DNA of 64,000 nt from Candidatus Bathyarchaeia archaeon (GCA_041447175.1 CP166960.1:445365-509364), one strand, 5' to 3'. Counted from the first letter of the stretch, positions 34,680 through 43,640 are shown. Numbers and translations: made by a program. The notes: generated by a model not told the origin, from the letters alone.

Positions 34680-35861
34680 TTATTTAGTGTGGATTTCTAC
34701 GATGTCGCCGTCTTCTAACGCAAACGTTAACCCAACTTTTTGTGGGCTAAAAACCAGCCTTTTTGCCCAAACTCTGGCGTATGCGAAGTTGTGCACAAAT
34801 TCCCCATGAATGCTTTTAGCTAAATCCTGCAGGGTGGCTCCTTTTGTTAGCGTGAAGGGTTTGTTGCTGGGTTCACGTTTGCTTGGTTCCTTGGTGTAGA
34901 TGCGTATGATTTCCATTGTGTCAAAGATGGCGTCTCCCAGCTTATCCATGCCCAGTTTTTGTTGGCAAGAGATGGCGATAATCGGGAGTTTGCCGTTCAC
35001 AAACTGCGTCAGCCGCTGAAGATTGGCTTTGGCACCGGGCATATCCAGCTTGTTTGCAACAACCAATGTTTGCTTGAACATGGATGTTTGGAAGATGGTT
35101 TCTTCGATGTCTTCAAAGCTGACTTCACCGCTTATCTTAACAATCGCGTCGTTTATGCGGTAGCTTCGAAGCAGCTCCTCCACTTCCTTCATGTTACAGT
35201 CCAACAGCTTGCCTACAAGAACAATCCGCAGGGCGGTGCCTGTGTGTTTTCGGTCAATTTCCACTTTACCTTTAGGCTTGGTGGTAGCTATACGAGCTTT
35301 CTCTAGTTCTCCCAAAAGCAACTGAAGCTGCCACACAGGGTCACTACTGAGGTCAACCATCAAGATTAAGCCATCAGCGTTACGAGCCGAAGAGATAGTT
35401 TGAGTTCCCCAAAGTTTTCCATCAGCTGAACCTTCAGTAATCGCCGGAGTTTCCAAAATCTGCAGCTGAATATCTTTGTAGTTCATGATGCTGGGAACAG
35501 GGTCACGTGAAGTATATGGAACAGGCGAAACTTCAACTTTAGCATTTGTCACGGCGGCTAACAGGCTGCTTTTACCCACATTAGTCATGCCCAGCAATGC
35601 AATCTGTGCGGAGCCTCCTTTTTCAATGAAAAATTTGGGTCCGCCGCTTCTTAAGCCAACGCGTTTAGCTTTCTTGTCGTCTAAATCCTGACGGATTACT
35701 GCCATTTTCTTTTTTACTTGTCCTCGAAGCTTTAGTGTGCCTTTATGCTGGGGAACTGCCGCTAAAAACTCTTGGTATTTCTTCAGCTTCAGTTTTGGGT
35801 CATTGGTGGCTTCTACTTCAGCCCATTTGTCTTTTGCTTCGGGAGGCAAGTTAGTAGGCAT
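34680..35861 (-). CDS. DRG/Obg-type GTPase with C-terminal TGS domain
   Basis: 393 residues. A basic helical N-terminus is followed by the G1 motif in LLGMTNVGKSSLLAAVTN, a G3-like VLETPAITEG region (ILETPAI replaces canonical DxxG), NKLD as G4 (VVANKLDMPG) and AISCQQKLG as G5. The TGS domain occupies the last ~70 residues (ending LEDGDIVEIHTK). Related to DRG-type, ribosome-associated GTPases; the atypical G3 element is notable. Convergent with rps7. Confidence 0.85.
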   Translation of the reverse strand: MPTNLPPEAKDKWAEVEATNDPKLKLKKYQEFLAAVPQHKGTLKLRGQVKKKMAVIRQDLDDKKAKRVGLRSGGPKFFIEKGGSAQIALLGMTNVGKSSLLAAVTNAKVEVSPVPYTSRDPVPSIMNYKDIQLQILETPAITEGSADGKLWGTQTISSARNADGLILMVDLSSDPVWQLQLLLGELEKARIATTKPKGKVEIDRKHTGTALRIVLVGKLLDCNMKEVEELLRSYRINDAIVKISGEVSFEDIEETIFQTSMFKQTLVVANKLDMPGAKANLQRLTQFVNGKLPIIAISCQQKLGMDKLGDAIFDTMEIIRIYTKEPSKREPSNKPFTLTKGATLQDLAKSIHGEFVHNFAYARVWAKRLVFSPQKVGLTFALEDGDIVEIHTK

Positions 35862-35986
35862 AATGTTTCCGTTAGAGTAGTATATTTTCAGCTTAAATAC
35901 AATTTCTAATCTATCAGTAAAAATTTTCCCTCAGATAACCAGCGTCAGGAGCCAATGTTGATTTAATCACCCAAAAAACCCGCTGT

Positions 35987-36328
35987 TTAGTTCATCCTTC
36001 CAGATTCGGCGGCTAGTTTTTCGGCAAGTTCCGCTCCCTTTACAGTGAGCTTGTACACGCGGTACGTGTTACGGTGGGTATACTTAATTTTTGACTTCAC
36101 CAGATTAGATCTTTTAAGAAAACCCAAGTTTTTCTGGTCCCTGTTCGCGTCTGCTTGCCGAGTTCCTTCCATCCAGACTAAAACTTCCAATTGCTCCAGT
36201 TCAGAAATCTTCAAAAGTAGCCCCTTTATTCGCGGCAGATCCTCTTCAAGCTGCTCTTTTTCCTTTCTAAAGTTTTCTTGAGCAATCATGTCTAGTTCTG
36301 CCTTTAAATCTGTTGACAACAATAACAC
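35987..36328 (-). CDS. Small winged-helix-like protein with coiled-coil N-terminus
   Basis: 113 residues. The N-terminal half is a charged helix (ENFRKEKEQLEEDLPRIKG); the C-terminal half resembles a winged helix (LGFLKRSNLVKSKIKYTHRN, then YRVYKLTVKGAELAEKL). A TATA-like TTAAATAG (36351-36358, minus strand) is 26 nt before GTG 36328, so a leaderless start there is likely; ATG 36289 is an alternative. Probably a regulator; not assigned to a named family. Confidence 0.62.
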   Translation of the reverse strand: MLLLSTDLKAELDMIAQENFRKEKEQLEEDLPRIKGLLLKISELEQLEVLVWMEGTRQADANRDQKNLGFLKRSNLVKSKIKYTHRNTYRVYKLTVKGAELAEKLAAESGRMN

Positions 36329-36580
36329 CAAATAATCAAAGTTGCTAACCCTATTTAAGCAAACCAGCCATCAAAAACCCGTGCATCCTGTGAGGAGGAG
36401 TTTTCTGTCATTTTTTGGTTATTCTCTATCGGATTTATAGGTGTTTTTTGTTTTAGTAAACGGTTTTGTTGCTTGTGTTGTAAAGGTTAGGCGGTATAAT
36501 AAACTTAAAATAATTGGAGGACTGATGTGTTAACGAAATCACTAAAATTTAAGGAAACTCAAAAGTAGAGGAATGTAAAG

Positions 36581-37885
36581 ATGAGCAAAAGCGAGAAACC
36601 CCACATTAACCTCATCATCATGGGGCACGTTGACCACGGAAAATCCACCACAACCGGCCACCTGCTCTACGATGCAGGAGCAATTGATGAAAGAACAATC
36701 AAAGCTTACCAAGAAGAAGCAGATAAAATGGGTAAAGGCACCTTCAAATTTGCATGGGTGTTGGACAACCTCAAAGAAGAACGCGAACGAGGTGTCACCA
36801 TTGACCTTCGATTTCTACAGTTCCAAACTAAAAAATACAACTACACCGTTATTGATGCCCCTGGACACAGAGACTTCGTAAAGAACATGATTACAGGTGC
36901 AAGCCAAGCAGATGCTTGTGTACTTTTCTGCTCTGCTAAGAAAGGCGAATTTGAAGCAGGCATTGGTCCAGGCGGCCAAACACGTGAACACGCTTTCTTG
37001 GCTTTCACTTTGGGTATTCGTCAAGCAATAGTCGCAGTTAACAAGATGGATGACATATCTGTTAACTACAGCAAAGAGCGATATGACGAAATCAAGAACG
37101 AAGTTAGCCGCATGTTACGAATGGTCGGCTTCAAGGTTGACAAAGTAAACTTTGTTCCAGTTTCAGGCTGGACTGGCGAAAACCTCGTCAATAGAAGCGA
37201 CAAGATGCCCTGGTACACTGGTCCAACCCTTATTGAAGCATTAGACATGCTCGAAACACCCGCTAAACCAACAAACAAACCCTTGCGTATTCCAATTCAG
37301 GACGTCTACACAATCACAGGCATCGGCACCGTTCCAGTCGGCAGAGTTGAAACTGGTGTCCTTAAAGCAGGCGACAAACTCATCTTCATGCCAAGCAACA
37401 AGACCGCTGAAGTAAAATCCATCGAAATGCACCACTCTTCAATACCCACGGCTGAACCAGGCGACAACATCGGCATGAGCGTCAGAGGCATCGCAAAGAA
37501 CGAAGTTCACCGCGGAGACGTTGCAGGTGCAGTATCTGCTCCCCCAACAGTCGCAAAAGAATTCATCGGACAAATCATCGTTATCTACCATCCAACTGCA
37601 ATCGCAGCCGGCTACACACCTGTTTTGCACTACCACACTGGACAAATTGCTTGCCGCTTCACCGAACTGCTGAAAAAGATTGACCCACGCACTGGACAAG
37701 TCACCGAAGAGCATCCAAGCTTCATCAAGACTGGTGACGCCGCATGGGTCCGCATGGAACCGCTTCACCCTATCGCTGTCGAAACCTACCTAGAATTCCC
37801 TGAACTCGGACGCTTCGCCGTCAGAGACATGGGCACAACAGTCGCCGCAGGCGTAATCAAAGAAGTGACCAAGAAGGGTCCATAA
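36581..37885 (+). CDS. tuf: Translation elongation factor 1A (aEF-1A)
   Basis: 434-residue GTPase that delivers aminoacyl-tRNA to the ribosome. G1 GHVDHGKSTTTGHLLYDAG, effector region RERGVTIDL, G3 DAPGHRDFVKNM, G4 NKMD, then the two beta-barrel domains. Ribosome site AGAGGAAT precedes the ATG. The ~250-bp upstream region has an AT-rich GGTATAATAAAC element and a tiny SD-ATG-TGT-TAA reading frame at 36516-36533. Not adjacent to rps10. Confidence 0.96.
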   Translation: MSKSEKPHINLIIMGHVDHGKSTTTGHLLYDAGAIDERTIKAYQEEADKMGKGTFKFAWVLDNLKEERERGVTIDLRFLQFQTKKYNYTVIDAPGHRDFVKNMITGASQADACVLFCSAKKGEFEAGIGPGGQTREHAFLAFTLGIRQAIVAVNKMDDISVNYSKERYDEIKNEVSRMLRMVGFKVDKVNFVPVSGWTGENLVNRSDKMPWYTGPTLIEALDMLETPAKPTNKPLRIPIQDVYTITGIGTVPVGRVETGVLKAGDKLIFMPSNKTAEVKSIEMHHSSIPTAEPGDNIGMSVRGIAKNEVHRGDVAGAVSAPPTVAKEFIGQIIVIYHPTAIAAGYTPVLHYHTGQIACRFTELLKKIDPRTGQVTEEHPSFIKTGDAAWVRMEPLHPIAVETYLEFPELGRFAVRDMGTTVAAGVIKEVTKKGP

Positions 37886-38061
37886 ACCCTCCTTCATTTT
37901 TTGTTTTGAATCTTTTTTTGCATTGTTTATTATCATTTATAGAACAATTTTTTGTTTGTTCTGTTTTTTAAGCGTGAATTGTTGTTGCCCCTTGTAGCCA
38001 CATATTCTTAATAGTTGTCTGCAGCATTCTTGTTTTCAGTCTCCACGAGGAGGAAAATAGT

Positions 38062-38247
38062 ATGCAGTCAGAAATTCGCCGCGTAAGACGGCCCTTAACC
38101 AACAATGAATTAGATATCCTATTCATACGAAAGGACACGTCCGAAGATTTGAAGGGAGTTATCCAAAAAATTTCCCTCGAACATGTATCCATAGAAGAGA
38201 GGCGTAAGGAAGCCAATAAACCCCTTTATCTTGTGAGGTACGAGTAG
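38062..38247 (+). CDS. Small conserved-looking basic protein, unknown
   Basis: 61 residues, rich in Arg, Lys and Glu, with no membrane segment (LTNNELDILFIRKDTSEDLK; ERRKEANKPLYLVRYE). A strong ribosome site CGAGGAGGAAAA precedes the ATG, which supports translation. It lies downstream of EF-1A in the same direction, separated by 176 bp. Function unknown; it is not S10. Confidence 0.6.
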   Translation: MQSEIRRVRRPLTNNELDILFIRKDTSEDLKGVIQKISLEHVSIEERRKEANKPLYLVRYE

Positions 38248-38481
38248 CCGAGCGCGACTGTAACCTTCACACCTTTTGAATAGTTTACTTTGTGCCATTT
38301 TTTATTTTTGACGTAATGTAGCCTCCTTTTGCTTAAAATTGATTTTTCTGTTTTTTAACAGGGCTTTCTTTCCACCAAAAATCACTAACCAAAACCTTGT
38401 TTTTTGTTGTTGCTTTGTGGCAATCACATATTGTTTTAAGGCATAACCGCCAATATCGATAAACTAGGTCGAGGAAGGAGT

Positions 38482-38805
38482 ATGAATCCTCAATTATGCA
38501 TCTTAAAAGTAAAACCTACAAAAGATTACACAGCCAAAAAAGTCCTCCGCTTCGCCATTGTGGATCAAGACCGCGATAAAGTGTACCCCGCAAACTTTGT
38601 TTGCATTCTGCCACAACACATGAGCCCCGCAAATGCCGATTCAAGCGTCTTCTCCAAAACGTTTAAGGAACAACGCATAGAAGTCGCAAAAAAGCTTCTA
38701 AACGACGCCTTACAAAAAGAGACTGACCCCGCCGTCAAAAAAGAGATAAAAAACCGACTAAAACAGCTTGCTCCAAAACCTTGGCAACCAAGAAACTACC
38801 CCTAA
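38482..38805 (+). CDS. Hypothetical protein, 107 residues
   Basis: An N-terminal beta-rich part (QLCILKVKPTKDYTAKKVLR; KVYPANFVCILPQ) is followed by a basic helix (EQRIEVAKKLLNDALQKETD). The ribosome site GAGGAAGGAG stands just before the ATG. No family was recognised. The ~230-bp gap before it shows only AT-rich sequence. Confidence 0.65.
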   Translation: MNPQLCILKVKPTKDYTAKKVLRFAIVDQDRDKVYPANFVCILPQHMSPANADSSVFSKTFKEQRIEVAKKLLNDALQKETDPAVKKEIKNRLKQLAPKPWQPRNYP

Positions 38806-38967
38806 CCCCCTTCACATAAAACATCGCTGTCCCAAACTGGGCAGCCTGCCAGCTTTCCCTACTCAAGTTTCTATTTGTAAACGGGTCTAGTCGAAAAGAG
38901 CCGTAACTGCTTCTCCTTTGGACTCTACACTGCTGCGTTTCGTGTATGCTAACGATTAGGAATGGTC

Positions 38968-38983
38968 AAGTTTGCACAAACTT
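38968..38983. promoter_or_regulatory. 16-bp perfect palindrome upstream of LSm promoter
   Basis: AAGTTTG-CA-CAAACTT is a perfect dyad, ending 21 bp before the TATA-like TTTATA at 39005-39010. This is the usual spacing for an upstream operator or activator site in archaea. Function is inferred from symmetry and position only. Confidence 0.45.
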
Positions 38984-39033
38984 CACTTCCCTCTTCATAA
39001 AACTTTTATAGGTCGTGTTGGGTTGTGAAAGGT

Positions 39034-39303
39034 ATGCATCCCAATTCATTTGATCACGGTGCCATGATGGAACCAAGCAAAAAACCCCTAAACGTCCTCA
39101 TCAAGCAGCTCAACGGTAACATTGAAGTTGTCCTAAAGAACGGCTGTGAATACAAAGGCAAAATGATAAAAGTTGACGGCCACATGAACATCCTGCTGGA
39201 AGGCGCAACCGAATACAAAGATGAACAAATGCTCACCAACTACGGCAACGTGTTGCTACGCGGAAACAACGTCCTCTACATCGTCCTCGAAGGCAGACAC
39301 TAA
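39034..39303 (+). CDS. Sm-like archaeal protein (SmAP/LSm)
   Basis: 89 residues with Sm1 (NVLIKQLNGNIEVVLKNGCE, GHMNILLEGA) and Sm2 (NYGNVLLRGNNVLYIVL) motifs. It forms heptameric rings that bind U-rich RNA. TTTATA at 39005-39010 lies ~26 nt before ATG 39034, which supports a leaderless start there rather than GTG 39025. L37e, a frequent neighbour of LSm genes, is absent. Confidence 0.92.
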   Translation: MHPNSFDHGAMMEPSKKPLNVLIKQLNGNIEVVLKNGCEYKGKMIKVDGHMNILLEGATEYKDEQMLTNYGNVLLRGNNVLYIVLEGRH

Positions 39304-39308
39304 GGCGC

Positions 39309-40208
39309 CTAAAACTCCAACGCCTCAGTTTCTCCCAATACAAACTCAACTGCACCTTTTAAGCCGACTTTGAGCCTGAATCTGCGGGCAAAAAAATCCA
39401 GCACATTTTTAACATCTCGATCCAGCTTTTCCTGCGCATTTGGATGCGTTCTCAAAACAAACTGTGGCCAATCAATAATCAACACGTGCATATCTGGCTT
39501 CAAAATGATGTTGTATTCACTTAAGTCGCCATGAACCACACCCGCATCCAAAAACGCACGCCGCACATTGAACAGAATCTCCCTCAAAACTGCCGCTGCA
39601 TCTTCAATTTTTCGCCATTTACTCAATTCGCCCCCTTCAATGACGCCCATAACAATTGTATGCCTGTTCTGATAAATAGGCTCGGGCACCGCAACTTGGT
39701 ATCGGTGAACAAGGTTTAGGGCTTCAAACTCTTTTTCTGCTGCCAAACGGCTCTGAAACAGCCAGCCCGCACGGTCAAGCATGTATCCTCGTTTGCGTCT
39801 GGTTTGCCGAAAACTTATCCTGCCCAACCTGTGAAACTTTACCGCGACACGTGTTCCTTGGGGGGTTAACGCATCAAAAACATCCGCTTCTTTGCCTACG
39901 CCCAGCGGTTTGCCAAACGCTTGGAGCACTTGTGCTTTGACCATTGCGTTGATGGCTAAGCAGTCGTATGCTGAGTAGTTAATGGTGTAGCCGACGTATC
40001 CGCCTTGCATTCGGTAAATTAAGCCAAGCTTGTCTAGTCGGTCCAGTTCATAGTCGATGCGGTCCATGGGCACCTTGGCATATTTCTGGATTTGTCCAGG
40101 CGGAACGTATTCACGTTTACTCATGCCTGTCTCGATGAGCTGCAGGGTTCGCAGGTCCTCTGGCGTGAGGTTTCGAAATATGCTTACGGCAACTTCCGCA
40201 GACGACAT
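39309..40208 (-). CDS. rio2: Rio2 serine kinase, ribosome biogenesis
   Basis: 299 residues. The N-terminal winged helix (~10-85) is followed by an atypical kinase: the ATP loop LGVGKEADVFDAL, AVKFHRLGR with the ATP-binding Lys, the catalytic GVVHGDLSEYNIIL and IIDWPQFV. Matures the 40S/30S subunit. ATG 40208 (MSSAEVAVSIF) is preferred; 35 upstream codons look non-coding. Confidence 0.92.
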   Translation of the reverse strand: MSSAEVAVSIFRNLTPEDLRTLQLIETGMSKREYVPPGQIQKYAKVPMDRIDYELDRLDKLGLIYRMQGGYVGYTINYSAYDCLAINAMVKAQVLQAFGKPLGVGKEADVFDALTPQGTRVAVKFHRLGRISFRQTRRKRGYMLDRAGWLFQSRLAAEKEFEALNLVHRYQVAVPEPIYQNRHTIVMGVIEGGELSKWRKIEDAAAVLREILFNVRRAFLDAGVVHGDLSEYNIILKPDMHVLIIDWPQFVLRTHPNAQEKLDRDVKNVLDFFARRFRLKVGLKGAVEFVLGETEALEF

Positions 40209-40356
40209 ACTTGAAAGATATGTTTCTATGCTTATAAGAATAGATTTTGGTCGGTTTGGGGGTTTGCTTATATTCTGGTTTGTGACCCTAACCTTATTAG
40301 GTACCGGCTGCACGTTAATTGAACCTTACCCAGAGTTATCCAGTTAGGTTTTGGGC

Positions 40357-41061
40357 ATGTCAGTAGACCAAGAAAACGTCACAAAAGTCCTTTCAGTGTT
40401 GTCACACCGAATTCGCCGAGAGATTCTTCTAATTCTACGTGACAAAGGCGAAAGCAGCTTCACTGACCTCATGAACGCCCTAAACGTGGACACCGGCAAG
40501 CTGAGTTTTCACATTCGCAGTTTGCAGCCCTTTCTTGAGCAGACCGAAAACGGAAAATACACGCTTAGTAGAGCAGGCGAAGATGCCGTGCGCGTCATCC
40601 GTGATGTGGAGTCGTGGGCTGAAGTTGCCGATGTGGACCGGAAGGCGTCTTCGTTGCCTTTGGCGTCGTTTGCGAAGCGGTCCTTTGCTTTTTTGGTGGA
40701 TTTCTCGATTATGTTTGCGCTTGCTCTGCTGTTTTTGCTTGAAGCCTTCATCTCGATGGTTACTGCGAACTGGTTTGTTGTTACCGTGAATGTGTTGTTT
40801 GTGGCTTTGGGGATTTTGTGGGTTTACTCAACGCTTCTGGAGGGCTTTAACGGGCAGAGCATTGGAAAAAGCCTGTTCGGGTTAAAAGTGGTGCAGACTG
40901 ATGGCCGAAAACTTTCCTATGACCATGCGGCGGTGCGTAATTTTGGGAAGGTGCTTTTGCCCTTTGATTTGTTCTTTGGGTGGATGCTTAACGACCGCCG
41001 CTTCATTCGGTACTTTGACAAGTTTGCGGGAACAACCGTCATTGACCTACGAAAACATTAA
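40357..41061 (+). CDS. Winged-helix protein fused to an RDD membrane domain
   Basis: 234 residues. The ArsR-like winged helix at ~10-80 (SHRIRREILLILRDKGESSF, LSFHIRSLQPFLEQ) is followed by an RDD domain (SFAKRSFAFLVDFSIMFALA; GQSIGKSLFGLKVVQTDGR). The RDD part has three to four membrane helices. The architecture suggests a membrane-bound transcription regulator or a transporter-linked sensor. Its stop overlaps the convergent thiI stop. Confidence 0.85.
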   Translation: MSVDQENVTKVLSVLSHRIRREILLILRDKGESSFTDLMNALNVDTGKLSFHIRSLQPFLEQTENGKYTLSRAGEDAVRVIRDVESWAEVADVDRKASSLPLASFAKRSFAFLVDFSIMFALALLFLLEAFISMVTANWFVVTVNVLFVALGILWVYSTLLEGFNGQSIGKSLFGLKVVQTDGRKLSYDHAAVRNFGKVLLPFDLFFGWMLNDRRFIRYFDKFAGTTVIDLRKH

Positions 41062-42260
41062 TCCCGTTTGAGGTCAACAACCACCGTCGCCGCCAACGCC
41101 GCCTTCACCATTTCGGTGATGTTTAAGGCTGCTTCCGCGTCTTTAACCATGTTTAATCGTGCCTGTGTTGAGGGCATGGAGGGCGCGGCGGTGCAGCCTT
41201 GCTCTTTTTTGATGGAGATTTCGTAGGTGCCGATTTTTTTGGCTAAAGCTTCTGTTTCCAGCTTATCAAACCCGAGCAGGGGGCGGTGGATGGGCATCTG
41301 CGTTGCGGCTTGGTCGATAACAAAGAGGTTGTGCATGGTTTGGCTGGCTTGCTCGCCCACTGCCTCCCCAGTGACTATGCCTAGGGCGTTTTCTTTTTGG
41401 GCGATTTCTTGGGCGATGCGGTACATGAGGCGCTTGCAGAGCAGGCACGTGAATTTTGCGGGGGTTTTTTGCTGTATAGTTTTGATGTTTTCACCGTTGG
41501 GCACAATGTACATTTTACGAATTTTTCCCGCGCTCCACTGGCTGAGTTGTTGGGCGTTTTCAATGGCTTTCTGCCTTGCGTGCTCGTCGGTGTAGGGGGT
41601 GTTGTCGATGTAGATGGGAGTTGGGGGACTGCCGCGTTTGAGGGTAAGCCAGCAGGCAACTGGGCTGTCGATTCCGCCGCTGAGCAGGCACACGGTTTTA
41701 GCTTGGGTGCCCACGGGGAAGCCTCCTGAAGCTTGGATTGTTTGGGTGTAGACGTAGGCTTCTTGTTCGCGGATTTCCACGGTGAGGGTGATTTGGGGGG
41801 TGGTGAGGTTGACTTTTGGGTTTTTCTGCTGCAGGTGGCTAAGGATTTGTTCGCCGAGCATGCGGCAGATGTCTTGGCTGGTGTAGGGGTGGGTTCCGAC
41901 GCGGTGGCAACGAACCGCAAACGTCGTGTTCTCTTCGATGGCTTCTTCGGCGGCTTGGAGGGCGGTTTGGGTAATGTCGGCGGTTTCCGCGGTGGTTTGT
42001 TTGGCTGGGGAGAGGCTGCTTATGCCAAAAACCCTTGTGAGCGCCTGTGCGGTTTGTGCGGCTTTGGGGGTTTGGATGTAGATTCTGCCCCTCATGCGCA
42101 CGAGCTTGGCGGGTTTAAGGTCTTGGGCTTCGAGGGTGTACTTGATGTTTTCGAGGAGTTGCTTTTGGTAAATGCGTTTGGTCCATTCGCTTTTTACGCC
42201 TGTCTCGCCGCTAAACCTGACAATAACTGTATCTGCCTGCGTGATAATCCTGACCTGCAC
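41058..42260 (-). CDS. thiI: tRNA 4-thiouridine synthetase ThiI
   Basis: 400 residues. N-terminal ferredoxin-like domain and THUMP domain (~60-170) are followed by the PP-loop pyrophosphatase domain with CLLSGGIDSPVACW. Cysteines in KFTCLLCKRLMY are present and could take part in sulfur transfer. There is no rhodanese domain. Makes s4U8 in tRNA and may serve thiamine synthesis. Start GTG 42260 begins VQVRIITQADTVIVRF; the frame stays open to 42602, but that Arg-rich extension overlaps the 67-bp repeat and is not credible. Confidence 0.93.
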   Translation of the reverse strand: MQVRIITQADTVIVRFSGETGVKSEWTKRIYQKQLLENIKYTLEAQDLKPAKLVRMRGRIYIQTPKAAQTAQALTRVFGISSLSPAKQTTAETADITQTALQAAEEAIEENTTFAVRCHRVGTHPYTSQDICRMLGEQILSHLQQKNPKVNLTTPQITLTVEIREQEAYVYTQTIQASGGFPVGTQAKTVCLLSGGIDSPVACWLTLKRGSPPTPIYIDNTPYTDEHARQKAIENAQQLSQWSAGKIRKMYIVPNGENIKTIQQKTPAKFTCLLCKRLMYRIAQEIAQKENALGIVTGEAVGEQASQTMHNLFVIDQAATQMPIHRPLLGFDKLETEALAKKIGTYEISIKKEQGCTAAPSMPSTQARLNMVKDAEAALNITEMVKAALAATVVVDLKRD

Positions 42261-42452
42261 ACTTTTAATGTGGGAACAAGCCGCTACTGGAGATTTAACA
42301 GTTATGGCACCAAACTCCCGTTTCTGTTTGCATCCGTTTACAGAAACCCCCCATGGTGCTTTGGGTGGGTAGGCTACGTTTCGAGTAGACCCCTTCCTCT
42401 CTACGCTTTCCCAGTTCCGATGCTCTGACCGCAGATTCTGTCTGTATCGACC

Positions 42453-42519
42453 CTCCCCTCTATAGGTTCTGCAATGAATTACTATTTGGATGCTAATAGG
42501 CGGCAAATATGTCCGCGTT
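42453..42519 (+). repeat. 67-bp dispersed intergenic element, copy 2
   Basis: Second copy of the element at 18892-18958 (57/67 identical, same orientation). It sits in the ~530-bp gene-free stretch 42261-42788, upstream of thiI and next to the transposase-remnant island. The ATTTG...CAAAT arms are preserved while intervening bases vary, which hints at structure. The rest of this gap is AT-rich with no recognised gene. Confidence 0.75.
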
Positions 42520-42788
42520 TCTCCTGTTGCATTGGGCACTTTCTCAGAATAGCCCAAAACAAAAAATGCCTTTTCTTTCTGAACTTCACCTCCACAAATC
42601 ACGGCTTTTCACCAACCAAAACCTGTATGCTGTGGCTTAATAATCATTGCAAAATTTAGAAATTCATAAATTTACAAATTGAGATTAATGCTTTTACTTA
42701 AATAAATTTGCTGGTGTTGCATCAAAACATGAGCCACGCCCTCAAAGACCCAATATAACAAAAGGATGTAAAGTGAATGAATATGTGA

Positions 42789-42992
42789 ATCCGTGACAGA
42801 AAAAAAATCATCCAAGGACTAAAACGCACAAACATACTCAAAGGCTACAGACTATTCCACAACTACATACGAACACACGAAAGTCTAAACGGCAAAACAC
42901 CCGCTGAAGCATGCGGAATAACTGTGGAAGGCGAGAACAAGTGGAAAACTTTGATACAGAACGCTAGTAAGAAGAACCGAGAAATAAGGTAA
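42789..42992 (+). pseudogene. Transposase C-terminal remnant (DDE, IS6/IS240-like)
   Basis: 67 codons, preceded by an in-frame TGA. They encode the C-terminal end of an rve/DDE-type transposase: IRDRKKIIQGLKRTN, HNYIRTHESLNGKTPAEACG, ENKWKTLIQNAS. The catalytic core is gone. It is closely similar to the remnant at 44077-44292 on the other strand. Confidence 0.8.
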
Positions 42993-42999
42993 TTTGAAA

Positions 43000-43467
43000 C
43001 TATGCCTTTTTACAGTAAGTGCAGGGGCGTCTTTTTTTGCAGTGTTTCTGGGCTTCATTCCAGTTATCTCTAACTTTCTGCAAGTATCCTTCTGTTATGT
43101 CTTTCAATTCAACTTCTCTGTAATTGGTGTATAAGATGTTGAGCCATCCTGTTGTATTTTCTTTTTCTCCACATTTTAACAGGTCTTGAGGCACATTTTT
43201 TGCAGATTGAAATTGAAAACAAATGTCATCCTTCCTAATCTCAGGACGAAGAATTATGCAGACTTTCTCTCCTCGTTCATCCCTTAAACCATAATACCAA
43301 CAGACATGATTGCGCTTAGTATGCACTCTGGACTCGTAGATTATTAGTTCAGGGATTTTGTCGAGAAACTGTTTGCATTTAATGGCATACTCCCGATAAT
43401 GTTCAATTTGGAAATACCAGTCCTGAAGAGGAGTCGCAGAAGTAACTTTTAGGCATTCATTACTCAT
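43000..43467 (-). CDS. Unknown protein in transposon-remnant island
   Basis: 155 residues, no family recognised. Basic and Cys-rich at the C-terminus (HCKKRRPCTYCKKA), with a central region DWYFQIEHYREYAIKCKQFL and WYYGLRDERGEKVCIILRPE. ATG 43467 has GGGGA at 6 nt; codons further upstream overlap short direct repeats. Base composition is more AT-rich than the core genes, in keeping with acquired DNA. Confidence 0.6.
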   Translation of the reverse strand: MSNECLKVTSATPLQDWYFQIEHYREYAIKCKQFLDKIPELIIYESRVHTKRNHVCWYYGLRDERGEKVCIILRPEIRKDDICFQFQSAKNVPQDLLKCGEKENTTGWLNILYTNYREVELKDITEGYLQKVRDNWNEAQKHCKKRRPCTYCKKA

Positions 43468-43525
43468 AATAATCCCCAATTGCCAAGTATTTCTACAATT
43501 TGCCTTAAGAATCTTTTTGCGGCGC

Positions 43526-43640
43526 TTATCAACCGAAATTTGACATGGAAAAACCCCAAGAATTTTCATGTTGGTTTATCAACCGACTTTTGACAGCAAA
43601 CCCCGAAACTCACTCATCAACCGAAGACTTGAAAGAACCC
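43526..43640. repeat. Three imperfect tandem repeats
   Basis: TTATCAACCGA...TTGACA...AAACCCC occurs at 43526 and 43576, and a weaker TCATCAACCGA...TTGA at ~43615. Spacing is ~50 and ~38 bp. They lie just upstream of the 43467 start, so they could be binding sites for a regulator or remnants of a duplication. Confidence 0.5.

Noticed and set aside
42261-42602. 114-codon N-terminal extension of ThiI
   Set aside because: Arg/Ser-rich without family similarity, and it covers the 67-bp intergenic repeat.
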